From positions 1 through 64,000 of the forward strand of contig NZ_CAJYPS010000023.1 of NCBI RefSeq assembly GCF_913777145.1: a DNA stretch of 64,000 bases, read 5' to 3'. This document shows, in pieces, positions 1-9,858 of the stretch (its first letter is position 1; each line of letters opens with the position of its first letter). The position numbers were made by a program, and so were the translations under genes. A model generated the notes under the pieces. That model did not search any database and was not told the DNA's origin. It saw only the letters and a program-made list of their open reading frames with translations. The stretch is from an uncultured Roseateles sp. (GTDB lineage: Bacteria > Pseudomonadota > Gammaproteobacteria > Burkholderiales > Burkholderiaceae_C).

Positions 1-745
1 CTTCACCGTCGCCGAGCTCCTTCTGGATGGCCTTGACCTGCTCGTTCAGGTAGTACTCGCGCTGGCTCTTCTCCATCTGGCGCTTCACGCGGCCACGGAT
101 GCGCTTTTCGACCTGCAGGATGTCGACCTCGTGCTCCAGCAGGTCCAGCAGCTTCTCCAGACGCTTGGCCACGTCGGCCAGGTCCAGCACCGCCTGCTTG
201 GCGTCGAGCTTGAGCGGCAGGTGGGCCGCGATGGTGTCGGCCAGGCGGCCCGGATCGTCGATGCCGCCGATGGACGTGAGGATCTCGGGCGGGATCTTCT
301 TGTTCAGCTTGACGTACTGGTCGAACTGCTGCGTGACCGCGCGGCGCAGCGCCTCGACCTCGGGCTTGTGCTCGGTCTCGGGCGGGATGGGCGCGACCTC
401 GGCGACAAAGTGCTCGCCCGGCTCGGAAATGCTCAGCGTGGTGGCACGCTGCAGGCCTTCGACCAGCACCTTCACGGTGCCGTCGGGCAGCTTCAGCATC
501 TGCAGGATGCTGGAGACACAGCCGACCTCGAACATGTCCTCGGGCTTGGGCTCGTCCTTGCCGGCGGCCTTCTGGGCAACCAGCATGATCTGCCGGCCGG
601 CCTCCATGGCCGCCTCGAGCGCCTTGATGGACTTGGGCCGTCCCACGAACAGCGGGATGACCATATGCGGAAACACGACCACGTCGCGCAGCGGCAGCAG
701 CGGCAGCTCGATCGGGTCAGCGGGGAGGATGGGATGTCCAGACAT
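1..745 (-). CDS. lon: ATP-dependent Lon protease, N-terminal part (3' end cut by window edge)
   Basis: Reading in from the ATG at 745, the first 248 codons give the Lon N-terminal substrate-binding domain: it opens MSGHPILPADPIELPLLPLR and continues through VVVFPHMVIPLFVGR. The segment just before the window edge, near VKRQMEKSQREYYLNEQ, is the helical linker that precedes the AAA+ domain. The ATPase and Ser-Lys protease domains lie outside the window. Lon degrades misfolded and regulatory proteins in the cytoplasm. A purine-rich Shine-Dalgarno (agagagg) precedes the ATG, and a strong hairpin lies just upstream of it. clpX ends 68 bp upstream on the same strand, the usual clpP-clpX-lon order. 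Confidence 0.95.
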   Translation of the reverse strand, partial: MSGHPILPADPIELPLLPLRDVVVFPHMVIPLFVGRPKSIKALEAAMEAGRQIMLVAQKAAGKDEPKPEDMFEVGCVSSILQMLKLPDGTVKVLVEGLQRATTLSISEPGEHFVAEVAPIPPETEHKPEVEALRRAVTQQFDQYVKLNKKIPPEILTSIGGIDDPGRLADTIAAHLPLKLDAKQAVLDLADVAKRLEKLLDLLEHEVDILQVEKRIRGRVKRQMEKSQREYYLNEQVKAIQKELGDGE

Positions 746-759
746 GGAAACCTCTCTTT

Positions 760-782
760 CTCAGGCCGATCTGCGGCCTGAG
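760..782 (-). promoter_or_regulatory. Hairpin in the clpX-lon gap, just upstream of the lon ribosome-binding site
   Basis: A perfect 9-bp inverted repeat (760-768 with 774-782, 5-nt loop) ends about 15 nt before the lon ATG. No T-run follows it on the minus strand, so it is not a standard intrinsic terminator. It could be a 5' UTR structure affecting lon translation or stability. That role is inferred from position only. Confidence 0.4.
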
Positions 783-813
783 CGGACGAATGCAAGCCGA
801 GGGGCGCTGAAAA

Positions 814-2085
<1,272 letters not shown>

Positions 2086-2140
2086 GGGGTCTGCTCGGGA
2101 AACGGGGGGATGCCCGGATGATGATAGTTCATGGGATCAC

Positions 2141-2200
2141 GGGGCCCTTGTGGGGATAAGGGCCCCGAATCCGCGCGAATCGGGAGCAATACCGCTCCCG
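2141..2200 (-). promoter_or_regulatory. Two tandem hairpins between clpP and clpX
   Basis: Two perfect inverted repeats lie in the clpP-clpX gap. The first pairs 2141-2149 with 2158-2166 (9 bp, 8-nt loop). The second pairs 2181-2187 with 2194-2200 (7 bp, 6-nt loop). A third small stem (2202-2206 with 2212-2216) overlaps the clpP stop. None has a clear T-run on the minus strand, so a partial terminator, an RNA-processing site or a 3' stabiliser of clpP mRNA are all possible. Confidence 0.4.
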
Positions 2201-2214
2201 GGAGGCAGAAAGCC

Positions 2215-2823
2215 TCAGGGACGGTGTTCCAGCACCTGGTCGATCAGGCCGTAGCCCTGGGCCTCGGCGGCGGACATGAAGTAGTCGCGCTCGGTGTCGG
2301 CCTGGATCTTCTCCAGAGATTGGCCGCTGCGCTCCGCCAGGATGCGGTTCAGCGTGTCGCGGGTCTTGAGGATCTCGCGGGCGTGGATCTCGATGTCGGT
2401 CGCCTGGCCCTGGGCGCCGCCCAGCGGCTGGTGGATCATGATCTTGGAGTTGGGCAGCGCGAAACGCTTGCCCTTGGCGCCAGCCGACAGCAGGAAGGCG
2501 CCCATGCTGGCCGCCATGCCCATGCACAGCGTCGACACCTGCGGCTTGATGAACTGCATGGTGTCGAAGATGGACATGCCGGCCGACACGCTGCCGCCGG
2601 GGCTGTTGATGTAGAGCGAGATGTCCTTGTCGGGGTTTTCGCTTTCCAGGAACAGCAGCTGGGCCACCACCAGGTTGGCCACCGCGTCATTCACCGGGCC
2701 GACCAGGAAGACGATGCGCTCGCGCAGCAGGCGCGAGTAGATGTCGTAGGCACGCTCGCCACGACCGGATTGTTCGATGACCATGGGCACCATGCCCAGG
2801 TTGCTGGTTTCGAGCGCGCTCAT
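2215..2823 (-). CDS. clpP: ATP-dependent Clp protease proteolytic subunit ClpP
   Basis: This 202-aa serine protease forms the tetradecameric chamber used with ClpX or ClpA. The catalytic triad is visible as S106 (in [10 protein letters not shown]), H131 (in MIHQPLGG) and D180 (in ERDYFMSA). The ATG at 2823 has an AAGGA Shine-Dalgarno about 6 nt upstream. The gene follows tig, from which it is separated by a terminator-like hairpin, and precedes clpX, so it probably also has its own promoter in the 112-bp gap. Length and motifs are canonical. Confidence 0.98.
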   Translation of the reverse strand: MSALETSNLGMVPMVIEQSGRGERAYDIYSRLLRERIVFLVGPVNDAVANLVVAQLLFLESENPDKDISLYINSPGGSVSAGMSIFDTMQFIKPQVSTLCMGMAASMGAFLLSAGAKGKRFALPNSKIMIHQPLGGAQGQATDIEIHAREILKTRDTLNRILAERSGQSLEKIQADTERDYFMSAAEAQGYGLIDQVLEHRP

Positions 2824-2886
2824 TCAGATCCTTGTTGAGATGCGGAGTGCATGGACATGGGGGCGGATTATGGCCATGCAAGAAAG

Positions 2887-2916
2887 AAGGCGCCGGGCCT
2901 CGCGGCGCGGCGCCTT
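2887..2916 (-). terminator. Probable intrinsic terminator after tig
   Basis: An 8-bp stem (2887-2894 with 2909-2916) has an inner GC stem in its loop. On the minus strand it is followed by a pyrimidine-rich CTTTCTT tract. It lies about 20 bp after the tig stop and before clpP. Confidence 0.6.
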
Positions 2917-2935
2917 GCTCTCGCCAGGGCGTTGC

Positions 2936-4249
2936 TTAGTTGGCAGCAGCCATCAGCTCATCGAAAGGCAGGGCCTTGTCAACGACCTTGGCGGTGGCCA
3001 GCACGAATTCCGTGACGTTGTTCTCGACCACCACGGCCTCGACCTCGGCCATGCGCTCGCGGTCGCTCAGGTACCAGCGCATCACTTCGGCGGGCTTCTC
3101 GTAGCTTTGCGACAGCTCTTCGATGTGGGCCTGCAGCTGGGCCGGCTTGGCCTGCAGATTGTTTGCGCGCACCAGTTCGGCCACGACCAGACCCAAACGC
3201 ACGCGGCGCTCGGCCTGCGGCTTGAACAGGTCGGCCGGGATCTCGGCCTTGTCGGCATCCTTGACGCCGCGCTTCTTCAGGTCTTCGCGAGCACCCGCGA
3301 CCATGCGCTCGGCCTCACCGGCCACCAGCGCATTGGGCACGTCCAGTTCGGCGACCTTGATCAGCGCGTCCATCACCGCACCCTTGTTGCGGGCCAGCAC
3401 GCGGAACTTGACCTCGCGCTCGAGGTTCTTCTTGATGTCGGCGCGCAGGGCCTCGACGGTCGCGTCCTTGATGCCCAGGGACTTGGCGAACGCCTCGTTC
3501 ACTTCGGGCAGGTGCTGGGCTTCGATCTTCTTGACCGTGACCAGGAAGTCGGCTTCCTTGCCGGCCACGTCCTGGCCGTGGTAGTCCTCGGGGAAGTTCA
3601 GCGGGAAGGTCTTGCTCTCGCCGGCCTTCATGCCACGCACGGCGGCGTCGAACTGCTCCAGCATCTGGCCTTCGCCGATCAGGAACTGGAAGCCTTCGGC
3701 CTTGCCGCCGGCGAAGGGCTCTCCGTCGATCTTGCCTTCGAAGTCGATGGTGACGCGATCACCGGCCTGGGCCACGTCGGCGGCGGCGCGCTGCGCGAAG
3801 CTGCGGCGCTGCTTGCGCAGGATCTCGACGGTCTTGTCGATGGCTTCCTCGGTCACGTCGCTGGTGACGCGCTCGACTTCAGCGGCGGCCAGGTCGCCGA
3901 TCTTGACTTCGGGGTAGACCTCGAAGGTGGCGTCGAAGGCCATCTGGCCCTCGGGGGCCTCGTTCTTCTGCTCGATGCGGGGCACGCCAGCCACGCGCAG
4001 CTGGGCTTCGTTGGCCGCATCCGAGAAGGCCTGGCCCAGCTTGTCGTTCATGACCTCGTACTGCACCGAGTAGCCATAGCGCTGGGCCACCACGTTCATC
4101 GGCACCTTGCCGGGACGGAAACCGTCGGCCTTGACGGTGCGGGCCAGCTTCTTCAGGCGGGCCTCAACTTCACGATTGACCTCTTCGGCCGCCACGTGGA
4201 GCGTGATGCGGCGTTCGAGCTTTTCTAGGGTTTCGACGGTGACGGCCAT
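2936..4249 (-). CDS. tig: Trigger factor, ribosome-associated chaperone and peptidyl-prolyl isomerase
   Basis: Starting at [10 protein letters not shown] (ATG 4249) the product is 437 aa, normal for trigger factor. The ribosome-docking signature GFRPGKVP is at 43-50. The FKBP-type isomerase domain follows at roughly 155-245, and the C-terminal helical chaperone domain fills the rest. The same frame stays open upstream through the tRNA-Leu gene, but that extension cannot be coding, so the internal ATG is chosen. The gene lies 30 bp after tRNA-Leu on the same strand, as is common in this lineage, and both may share a transcript. Confidence 0.97.
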   Translation of the reverse strand: MAVTVETLEKLERRITLHVAAEEVNREVEARLKKLARTVKADGFRPGKVPMNVVAQRYGYSVQYEVMNDKLGQAFSDAANEAQLRVAGVPRIEQKNEAPEGQMAFDATFEVYPEVKIGDLAAAEVERVTSDVTEEAIDKTVEILRKQRRSFAQRAAADVAQAGDRVTIDFEGKIDGEPFAGGKAEGFQFLIGEGQMLEQFDAAVRGMKAGESKTFPLNFPEDYHGQDVAGKEADFLVTVKKIEAQHLPEVNEAFAKSLGIKDATVEALRADIKKNLEREVKFRVLARNKGAVMDALIKVAELDVPNALVAGEAERMVAGAREDLKKRGVKDADKAEIPADLFKPQAERRVRLGLVVAELVRANNLQAKPAQLQAHIEELSQSYEKPAEVMRWYLSDRERMAEVEAVVVENNVTEFVLATAKVVDKALPFDELMAAAN

Positions 4250-4279
4250 GATGAACTCGGGAACAACAGTTAATGGAGG

Positions 4280-4366
4280 TGGTGCGCGGGGCCGGACTCG
4301 AACCGGCACGCCCGTGAAGGCGTCAGGACCTAAACCTGGTGCGTCTACCAATTTCGCCACCCGCGC
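4280..4366 (-). tRNA. tRNA-Leu (anticodon UAG)
   Basis: Read on the minus strand, the 7-bp acceptor stem GCGCGGG (from 4366) pairs perfectly with CCCGCGC, followed by A and an encoded CCA (4280-4282). The D-arm GGCGAAATTGGTAGACGC, a long class II variable arm and the TPsiC arm GGTTCGAGTCC are all present. The anticodon loop TTTAGGT (4328-4334) places UAG at 4330-4332, which decodes CUA and CUG. The outermost anticodon-stem pair reads C27-A43, a mismatch where G43 would be expected. A possible TACAAT -10 element lies at 4451-4456. tig follows directly. Confidence 0.95.
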
Positions 4367-4514
4367 GAGGATGGGCCGCCTGGGGAAAAACAAGACTCCC
4401 GGCAACCATGAAAGCTGTTTAGGCGATTCAGGCGATTCGGCGAACCCGAGATTGTAGCGGGCTCGCGCGGGCTCTTTGCGGCCCCACGAACGGGGGCCGC
4501 GCAAACCCTAGAGC

Positions 4515-7500
4515 TCAAGCACGGGCATCATCCGGCAGCGGCTCGCCCGACGGCGGCTGCGAGGCCGGGAACTGCGAGCCGGGCGGCAGCGTGGCGGCGG
4601 ACTGCGAGGGCTGGAACTGCGAACCCGGGGGCTCGCCACCGGGCTCGCGCCCGACGCGGAACCAGGCCGCATACATCGCCGGCAGCGCCAGCAGCGTAAG
4701 CACGGTCGCCACGACCAGGCCGCCCATGATGGCCACAGCCATGGGCCCCCAGAACACGCTGCGCGACAGCGGGATCATCGCCAGCACCGCGGCGGCAGCG
4801 GTCAGCACGATGGGCCGGAAACGCCGCACCGCAGACTCGACGATGGCCTGCGCCGCCGCCACGCCCTTGGCACGGTCCTGCTCGATCTGGTCGATCAGGA
4901 TCACCGAGTTGCGCATGATCATGCCCATCAGCGCGATCACGCCCAGCAGCGCCACGAAGCCGAAGGGACGATTCAACAGCAGCAGTGCCATCGCCACGCC
5001 GGCAATGCCCAGCGGGCCGGTCAGGAAGACCAGCATCGCGCGGCTGAAGCTGTGCAATTGCAGCATCAGCAGCGTGAAGGTGATGAACAGCATCACCGGC
5101 ACGCCGGCCGCAATGGAGCCCTGCCCCTTGCTGCTCTCCTCCACCGCGCCGGCGATCTCGATGTGATAGCCGGTGGGCATCTTCTGCTGCAGTGCCGACA
5201 GCTGGGGCCACAGCTGCTGGGTCAGCGTCGCGCCCTGCAGCCCCTCGGCCACATCGCCCTGCACCGTGACTGCGTAGTTGCGGCCCTCCCGCCACATCAC
5301 GCCCGGCTCCCACTCGAAGCGCACCTTGGCGATCTGGGTCAGCGGGATGGCCTTGCCCGAAGCGGTGGGCACATAGGCACTGCCCAGGTCGGTGATGACC
5401 GCGCGCTCCTCGACCGGCTGGCGCAGCACGATGTCTATCAGCTTGTCGGCCTCGCGGTACTGGCCGATCACCGTGCCCGACAGCAGCGTGCGCGCGGCCT
5501 GGGCCAGGCTCTGGCTGGTGACGCCCAGCGCGCGGGCCTTGTCCTGATCGACCTCCAGGCGCAGCGTCTTGATGTTCTCGTTCCAGTTGTCGTTGACCCC
5601 GCGCATGTTCGGATTGGCGCGCAGGATGTCCTTGGCCTGATCGGCCCAGTCCCGCACGACCTTGGGGTCGGGGCCGGCCACGCGGAACTGCACCGGATAG
5701 GGCACAGGGGGTCCGTTGGGCAGCAGCTTCACGCGCCCGCGCACCTCCGGGAACTCCTCGGCCAGCAGCAGCGGCAGGCGCTTGCGCAGTTCCTCGCGCT
5801 CCGGCAGGCCCTTGGGCAGCAGGATGGCCTGGGACACATTGGCCTGCGGGAAGATCTGGTCCAGCGGCAGGTAGAAGCGCGGCACGCCCGAGCCTATCCA
5901 GGTGGTCACCGACGCCATGCCCGGCTCCTTGAGCATGCGGGCCTCGAAGCGCCTGGCCACGGCCTCGGACTCCTGGATGGTGGAGCCCTCGGGCAGCCAC
6001 AGGTCCACCAGGATCTCGGGGCGACTGGAGTCGGGGAAGAACTGCTGCTGCACGCGGGTCATGCCCGCCAGGCCCAGCAGGAAGAGCGCCAGCGTGACCG
6101 CGATGGTCTTCCAGCGGTGCTCCACGCACCAGCCCACCACGCGGCGGAAGCGCGCGTAGAACGGCGTGTCGAACAGCTCGTGCGCCTCGCCGCCGGCCGC
6201 GTGCTTGCTCTTGAGCAGCAATGCGCCGAGATAGGGAACGAAATAGATGGACACGACCCATGAGATCACCAGCGCCGCGGCCGTCACCGCAAAGATCGCG
6301 AAGGTGTATTCACCGGTCACCGACTTGGCCAGGCCTATGGGCAGAAAGCCCACCGCCGTGATCAGCGTGCCGGTCAGCATGGGCATGGCGGTCACGTCGT
6401 AGGCGAAGGTGGCCGCGTGCATCTTGTCGTAGCCCTCTTCGAGCTTGCGCACCATCATCTCGACCGCAATGATGGCGTCGTCCACCAGCAGGCCCAGCGC
6501 GATGATCAGCGAGCCCAGCGAGATCTTGTGCAGACCCACCCCCCAATAGAACATGGTGGTGAAGGTGATGGCCAGCACCAGCGGGATGGTGATGGCCACC
6601 ACCAGGCCCGGCCAGATGTCTATGCGCAGCGGTCGGGTGTGCAGGCCCAGCGAGATGAAGCTCACGCCCAGCACGATGACCACCGCCTCGATCAGCACGT
6701 GCACGAACTCGCCCACCGAGGTGGACACCGCCTTGGGCTGGTCCTGCACCTGCTCGAAGCGTATGCCGGCGGGCAGCTCGCGCTCTATGGTCTTGACCGC
6801 GGCCGACAGCGCCTTGCCCATCGCGATGATGTCGCCACCCTTGGCCATGGACACGCCCAGCGCCAGCACCTCGCGGCCCTGGTAGCGCACCTTGGTGGTG
6901 GGCGGGTCCACGTAGTCGCGGCGGATGTCGGCGATGTCGCCCAGCCGCAGCTGGCTGGCCACGCCGGTCTGCGGATTGACCGCACGGATGGGCAGTTCCT
7001 GCAGCGCCTGCACCGACATGAACTGACCCTGCACCCGCAACTGGAAGTTCGCGGAGCCTGCGTTCAGCACGCCCGCACCCTCGACCGCGTTCTGCGCGCC
7101 GATCTGATTGATCACCTGGGAGAAATCCAGCCCCAGCTGGGCCAGGCGCTTCTGCGACACCTCGATGAAGACCTTCTCCGGCTGGATGCCGAAGATCTCG
7201 ACCTTGGCCACGTCGCGCACCTGCAGCAGGCGGTCGCGCAGCCGGTCGGCGTGCTCGCGCAGCTCCTCGCGGCTGAAGCCCTCGGCCGAGAGCGCGTAGA
7301 TGGAGCCGTAGACGTCACCGAACTCGTCGTTGAATACCGGCCCCAGCACGCCCTGCGGCAGCGTGGAACGCATGTCGCCCACCTTCTTGCGCACCTGGTA
7401 CCAAAGCTCGGGCACTTCCTTGGGCGGCGTGTTGTCCTTGAGCTGGAAGATGGTCAGGGATTCGCCGGGCTTGGTGTACGTGCGGATCTTGTCCGCGTAG

Positions 7501-7769
7501 TTCACCTCCTGCAGCGTCTTCTCTATCTTGTCGGCCACCTGATCGGCCATCTGCTGGGCGGTCGCCCCCGGCCAGAAGGCCTGGATCACCATCGCGCGGA
7601 AAGTGAACGGCGGATCCTCGTCCTGGCCCAGCTGAAAGTAGGCGGCAAAGCCCATCAGCATCAGCACGACCATCAGGTAGCGCGTCAGCGCCGGGTGCTC
7701 CAGCGCCCAGCGCGACACGTTGAACCGGTGGGCCGCCTGCGGGGCCGCCTTGGGAGTTTGGCTGCTCAT
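4515..7769 (-). CDS. RND-family efflux permease (AcrB/HAE1-like)
   Basis: This is a 1084-aa inner-membrane proton-driven pump subunit. A first transmembrane helix (about 29-47) is followed by a large periplasmic porter domain and a helix cluster at about 360-520. A second periplasmic domain and a final helix cluster at about 880-1035 repeat the plan. The QDEDPPF segment after the first helix resembles the branch of small RND pumps that includes Pseudomonas TriC; that is from family recall and the substrate cannot be predicted. The C-terminal tail is Pro/Ser/Gln-rich with a twice-repeated PPGSQF unit. The start has a GGAGG Shine-Dalgarno and lies 12 bp after the adaptor gene, giving a two-gene operon. 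No outer-membrane factor is encoded here. Confidence 0.93.
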   Translation of the reverse strand: MSSQTPKAAPQAAHRFNVSRWALEHPALTRYLMVVLMLMGFAAYFQLGQDEDPPFTFRAMVIQAFWPGATAQQMADQVADKIEKTLQEVNYADKIRTYTKPGESLTIFQLKDNTPPKEVPELWYQVRKKVGDMRSTLPQGVLGPVFNDEFGDVYGSIYALSAEGFSREELREHADRLRDRLLQVRDVAKVEIFGIQPEKVFIEVSQKRLAQLGLDFSQVINQIGAQNAVEGAGVLNAGSANFQLRVQGQFMSVQALQELPIRAVNPQTGVASQLRLGDIADIRRDYVDPPTTKVRYQGREVLALGVSMAKGGDIIAMGKALSAAVKTIERELPAGIRFEQVQDQPKAVSTSVGEFVHVLIEAVVIVLGVSFISLGLHTRPLRIDIWPGLVVAITIPLVLAITFTTMFYWGVGLHKISLGSLIIALGLLVDDAIIAVEMMVRKLEEGYDKMHAATFAYDVTAMPMLTGTLITAVGFLPIGLAKSVTGEYTFAIFAVTAAALVISWVVSIYFVPYLGALLLKSKHAAGGEAHELFDTPFYARFRRVVGWCVEHRWKTIAVTLALFLLGLAGMTRVQQQFFPDSSRPEILVDLWLPEGSTIQESEAVARRFEARMLKEPGMASVTTWIGSGVPRFYLPLDQIFPQANVSQAILLPKGLPEREELRKRLPLLLAEEFPEVRGRVKLLPNGPPVPYPVQFRVAGPDPKVVRDWADQAKDILRANPNMRGVNDNWNENIKTLRLEVDQDKARALGVTSQSLAQAARTLLSGTVIGQYREADKLIDIVLRQPVEERAVITDLGSAYVPTASGKAIPLTQIAKVRFEWEPGVMWREGRNYAVTVQGDVAEGLQGATLTQQLWPQLSALQQKMPTGYHIEIAGAVEESSKGQGSIAAGVPVMLFITFTLLMLQLHSFSRAMLVFLTGPLGIAGVAMALLLLNRPFGFVALLGVIALMGMIMRNSVILIDQIEQDRAKGVAAAQAIVESAVRRFRPIVLTAAAAVLAMIPLSRSVFWGPMAVAIMGGLVVATVLTLLALPAMYAAWFRVGREPGGEPPGSQFQPSQSAATLPPGSQFPASQPPSGEPLPDDARA

Positions 7770-7781
7770 GTGCGCCTCCGC

Positions 7782-8903
7782 TCAGCGAGACGCCGCGGGG
7801 GCTGCCGACGGGGCCACAGATTCGCGCGGCGGCACATAGCGCTTGACCTTCTGGCCGGGGTTGAGCACGTGCACACCGGCGATCACCACCTCCTGGCCGG
7901 GCTTGAGCCCGCCGGCGACCACCACCTCGTTGCCATCCGCGCCGCCCACCTGCACCGGCTGGGGCTTGACCGTCATGCTGGTGCCATCCAGCACCCACAC
8001 CGAGGTCTTGCCGCCCTGCTCCAGCACCGCCGCGAGCGGCAGCTTGATGATGCCGGCCTGCTGCGGCAGGTCCACGACCACGGTCGCGGTCTGGCCCAGG
8101 CGCACGTCCAGCTTGCCGGCGTCCGCCTTGATCAGAAAAGTGCGCGTGACCGGGTCGGCCGCGGCCGCCACCTCGCGCAGGCTCAGCGGCCACAGCTGCT
8201 CGCTGCCCCACAGCCTCACCTTGAGCGCGCCGGGGCGTGCCGCGGCGGCGCGCACCGCCGCGATCTGGTCTTCCTGCACCGCGAACACGATGTCGCGCGG
8301 ACCGTCCAGCGCCACGCGCAGCACCGGCGTGCCGGCGGCCAGCACCTGGCCGGGCTCGGCGTCCACGCCGGTCACCACGCCCGCGGCGTCCGCGCGCAGC
8401 TGCGCGTAGGCGGCCTGATTGACCTGCACATCGGCCTGAGCCTTGGCCTGCTCCAGCTGGGCCTGCGCGGCCTTGAAGGCGCTGTCACGGCGCTCCAACT
8501 CGGCCGCGCTGATGAAGCCCTGGCGCTGCAGGTCCACGAAACGCTTGTAGTCGGCGCCGGCCTGGTCGCGGTTGGTGCGTGCCGCCGCCACCGAGGCCTG
8601 GGCCGCGGTCTGGGCCAGCATCAGATCCTGCGCATCGATGCGCGCCAGCACCTGGCCGGGCTTGACCGTGCTGCCCAGATCCACCTCGCGGCTCAGCAGC
8701 TTGCCACTGACGCGGAAGGACAGCCGGGCCTCCACGCGGGGGCGCACCTCGGCCGCGTACTCCTGGGCCCGGGTGGCCGCGCTGGCGCTCACCAGCTGGG
8801 TCCGCACAGCGCGCTCCGGCTCCGGGGCGGCCGGCTGCTTGCCACAGGCGGACAGCAGCAGGGCCAGCAACATCGGTGGCACCACGCGCAGGGAAATCGG
8901 CAT
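7782..8903 (-). CDS. RND efflux membrane-fusion lipoprotein (HlyD/AcrA-like)
   Basis: From MPISLRVVPP (ATG 8903, GAGG Shine-Dalgarno) the product is a 373-aa periplasmic adaptor. A signal peptide ends in the lipobox LLSAC, with C20 as the lipidated cysteine. Lipoyl/barrel-sandwich segments flank an alpha-helical hairpin (about 85-150), followed by beta-barrel and membrane-proximal domains. It should link the permease encoded 12 bp downstream to a TolC-type outer-membrane channel. The reading frame is open back to 9026, but that extension crosses the TetR-type operator and would put extra residues before the signal peptide, so it is rejected. Confidence 0.93.
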   Translation of the reverse strand: MPISLRVVPPMLLALLLSACGKQPAAPEPERAVRTQLVSASAATRAQEYAAEVRPRVEARLSFRVSGKLLSREVDLGSTVKPGQVLARIDAQDLMLAQTAAQASVAAARTNRDQAGADYKRFVDLQRQGFISAAELERRDSAFKAAQAQLEQAKAQADVQVNQAAYAQLRADAAGVVTGVDAEPGQVLAAGTPVLRVALDGPRDIVFAVQEDQIAAVRAAAARPGALKVRLWGSEQLWPLSLREVAAAADPVTRTFLIKADAGKLDVRLGQTATVVVDLPQQAGIIKLPLAAVLEQGGKTSVWVLDGTSMTVKPQPVQVGGADGNEVVVAGGLKPGQEVVIAGVHVLNPGQKVKRYVPPRESVAPSAAPAASR

Positions 8904-8942
8904 GCAGACCTCGGCAAGAATGAACGGTAGCATCGGCCTGGA

Positions 8943-8966
8943 ATTACTGACCGACGGGTCAGTAAT
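8943..8966. promoter_or_regulatory. Palindromic TetR-type operator upstream of the RND operon
   Basis: Two perfect 9-bp inverted arms, ATTACTGAC (8943-8951) and GTCAGTAAT (8958-8966), are separated by 6 bp. Size, AT-rich outer ends and position 40 bp upstream of the adaptor start fit an operator for a TetR-family repressor of the efflux genes. It could also influence hpnC, which diverges 73 bp away. No tetR gene is present in the window. Confidence 0.6.
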
Positions 8967-9039
8967 GTATGCAGCCGCCTCGCCGGCTGTCAAACATCGC
9001 GCCGCCCCACGTGCCCACCACCCCACATCTGCCGCCGCG

Positions 9040-9858
9040 ATGAGCGTCGACCATTACGAGAACTTCCCTGTCGCCTCCTGGCTGTGCCCGCCCGCGCTGC
9101 GCCCGGCCGTGGTGGCGCTATACCACTTCGCCCGCACCGCCGACGACCTGGCGGACGAGGGCCAGGCCGCCACCGCCGAGCGGGTGGAGGCCCTGAGGGC
9201 CTACCGCGCCGACCTGGAGGCGGTCTACGCCGGCCAAGCGCCCTCCCCGCGCTGGCCGGTGGTGTTCGGGCCGCTGGCGCGCGAACGCCAGCGCCTGGCG
9301 CCCGCGCTGCTGCACGATCTGCTGGATGCCTTCGAGCAAGACCTGGCCCCGCCGCGCTACACCGACCGCGCCCACCTGCTGGACTACTGCCGCCGCTCCG
9401 CCAACCCGGTGGGCCGGCTGCTGCTGGGGCTGTATGGCGTGGACGACGCGCTGTCGCTGCGCCGCTCCGACGCCATCTGCTCGGCGCTGCAGCTGATCAA
9501 CTTCTGGCAGGACTTCAGCCGCGATGGCCCGCGGGGCCGGCTCTACGTGCCGCAGGCCGATCTGCTGCGCCACGGGCTGAGCGCGGAGCAGCTGCTGCAC
9601 TGCGAGGACGGCCCCGCCGCGCGCGCGCTGATCCGCGAGCTCTGCGACTGGGCCGGCACGCTGATGCGCGAAGGCGCGCCGCTGGCGCTGACCCTGCCCG
9701 GCCGCAGCGGCTGGGAATTGCGCCTGGTCGTGCAGGGCGGGCTCGCAATCCTGGCGAAAATCGCTGCCATGGATTACGCGAGCCTCACACAACGCCCGGC
9801 CCTGACGGCCTGGGACTTTCCGCGCCTGCTGTGGCGCGCCGCAAGGATGAGCGCGTGA
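9040..9858 (+). CDS. hpnC: Squalene biosynthesis protein HpnC (hydroxysqualene synthase)
   Basis: This 272-aa member of the squalene/phytoene synthase superfamily opens MSVDHYENFPVASWL, typical of HpnC. It carries the first acidic motif in the FARTADDLADEG segment, and a second polar region (NFWQDFSRDGPRGRLYVP) that binds the prenyl diphosphate through Mg2+. In the characterised HpnCDE pathway HpnC converts presqualene diphosphate to hydroxysqualene. The frame runs open from 8572, antisense to the efflux adaptor, so the ATG at 9040 is taken. Its GTGA end overlaps the hpnD start by 4 nt. Confidence 0.93.
   Translation: MSVDHYENFPVASWLCPPALRPAVVALYHFARTADDLADEGQAATAERVEALRAYRADLEAVYAGQAPSPRWPVVFGPLARERQRLAPALLHDLLDAFEQDLAPPRYTDRAHLLDYCRRSANPVGRLLLGLYGVDDALSLRRSDAICSALQLINFWQDFSRDGPRGRLYVPQADLLRHGLSAEQLLHCEDGPAARALIRELCDWAGTLMREGAPLALTLPGRSGWELRLVVQGGLAILAKIAAMDYASLTQRPALTAWDFPRLLWRAARMSA

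Noticed and set aside
2777-4228. 483-aa plus-strand open frame over tig
   Set aside because: It is antisense to the well-supported trigger factor gene, with His/Leu/Gln-rich composition typical of reverse-strand frames in GC-rich DNA.
4250-4504. N-terminal extension of trigger factor
   Set aside because: It would translate through the tRNA-Leu gene; the conserved start is MAVTVET at 4249.
6417-8930. 837-aa plus-strand open frame over the RND operon
   Set aside because: Antisense shadow of the permease and adaptor genes; no recognisable domain.
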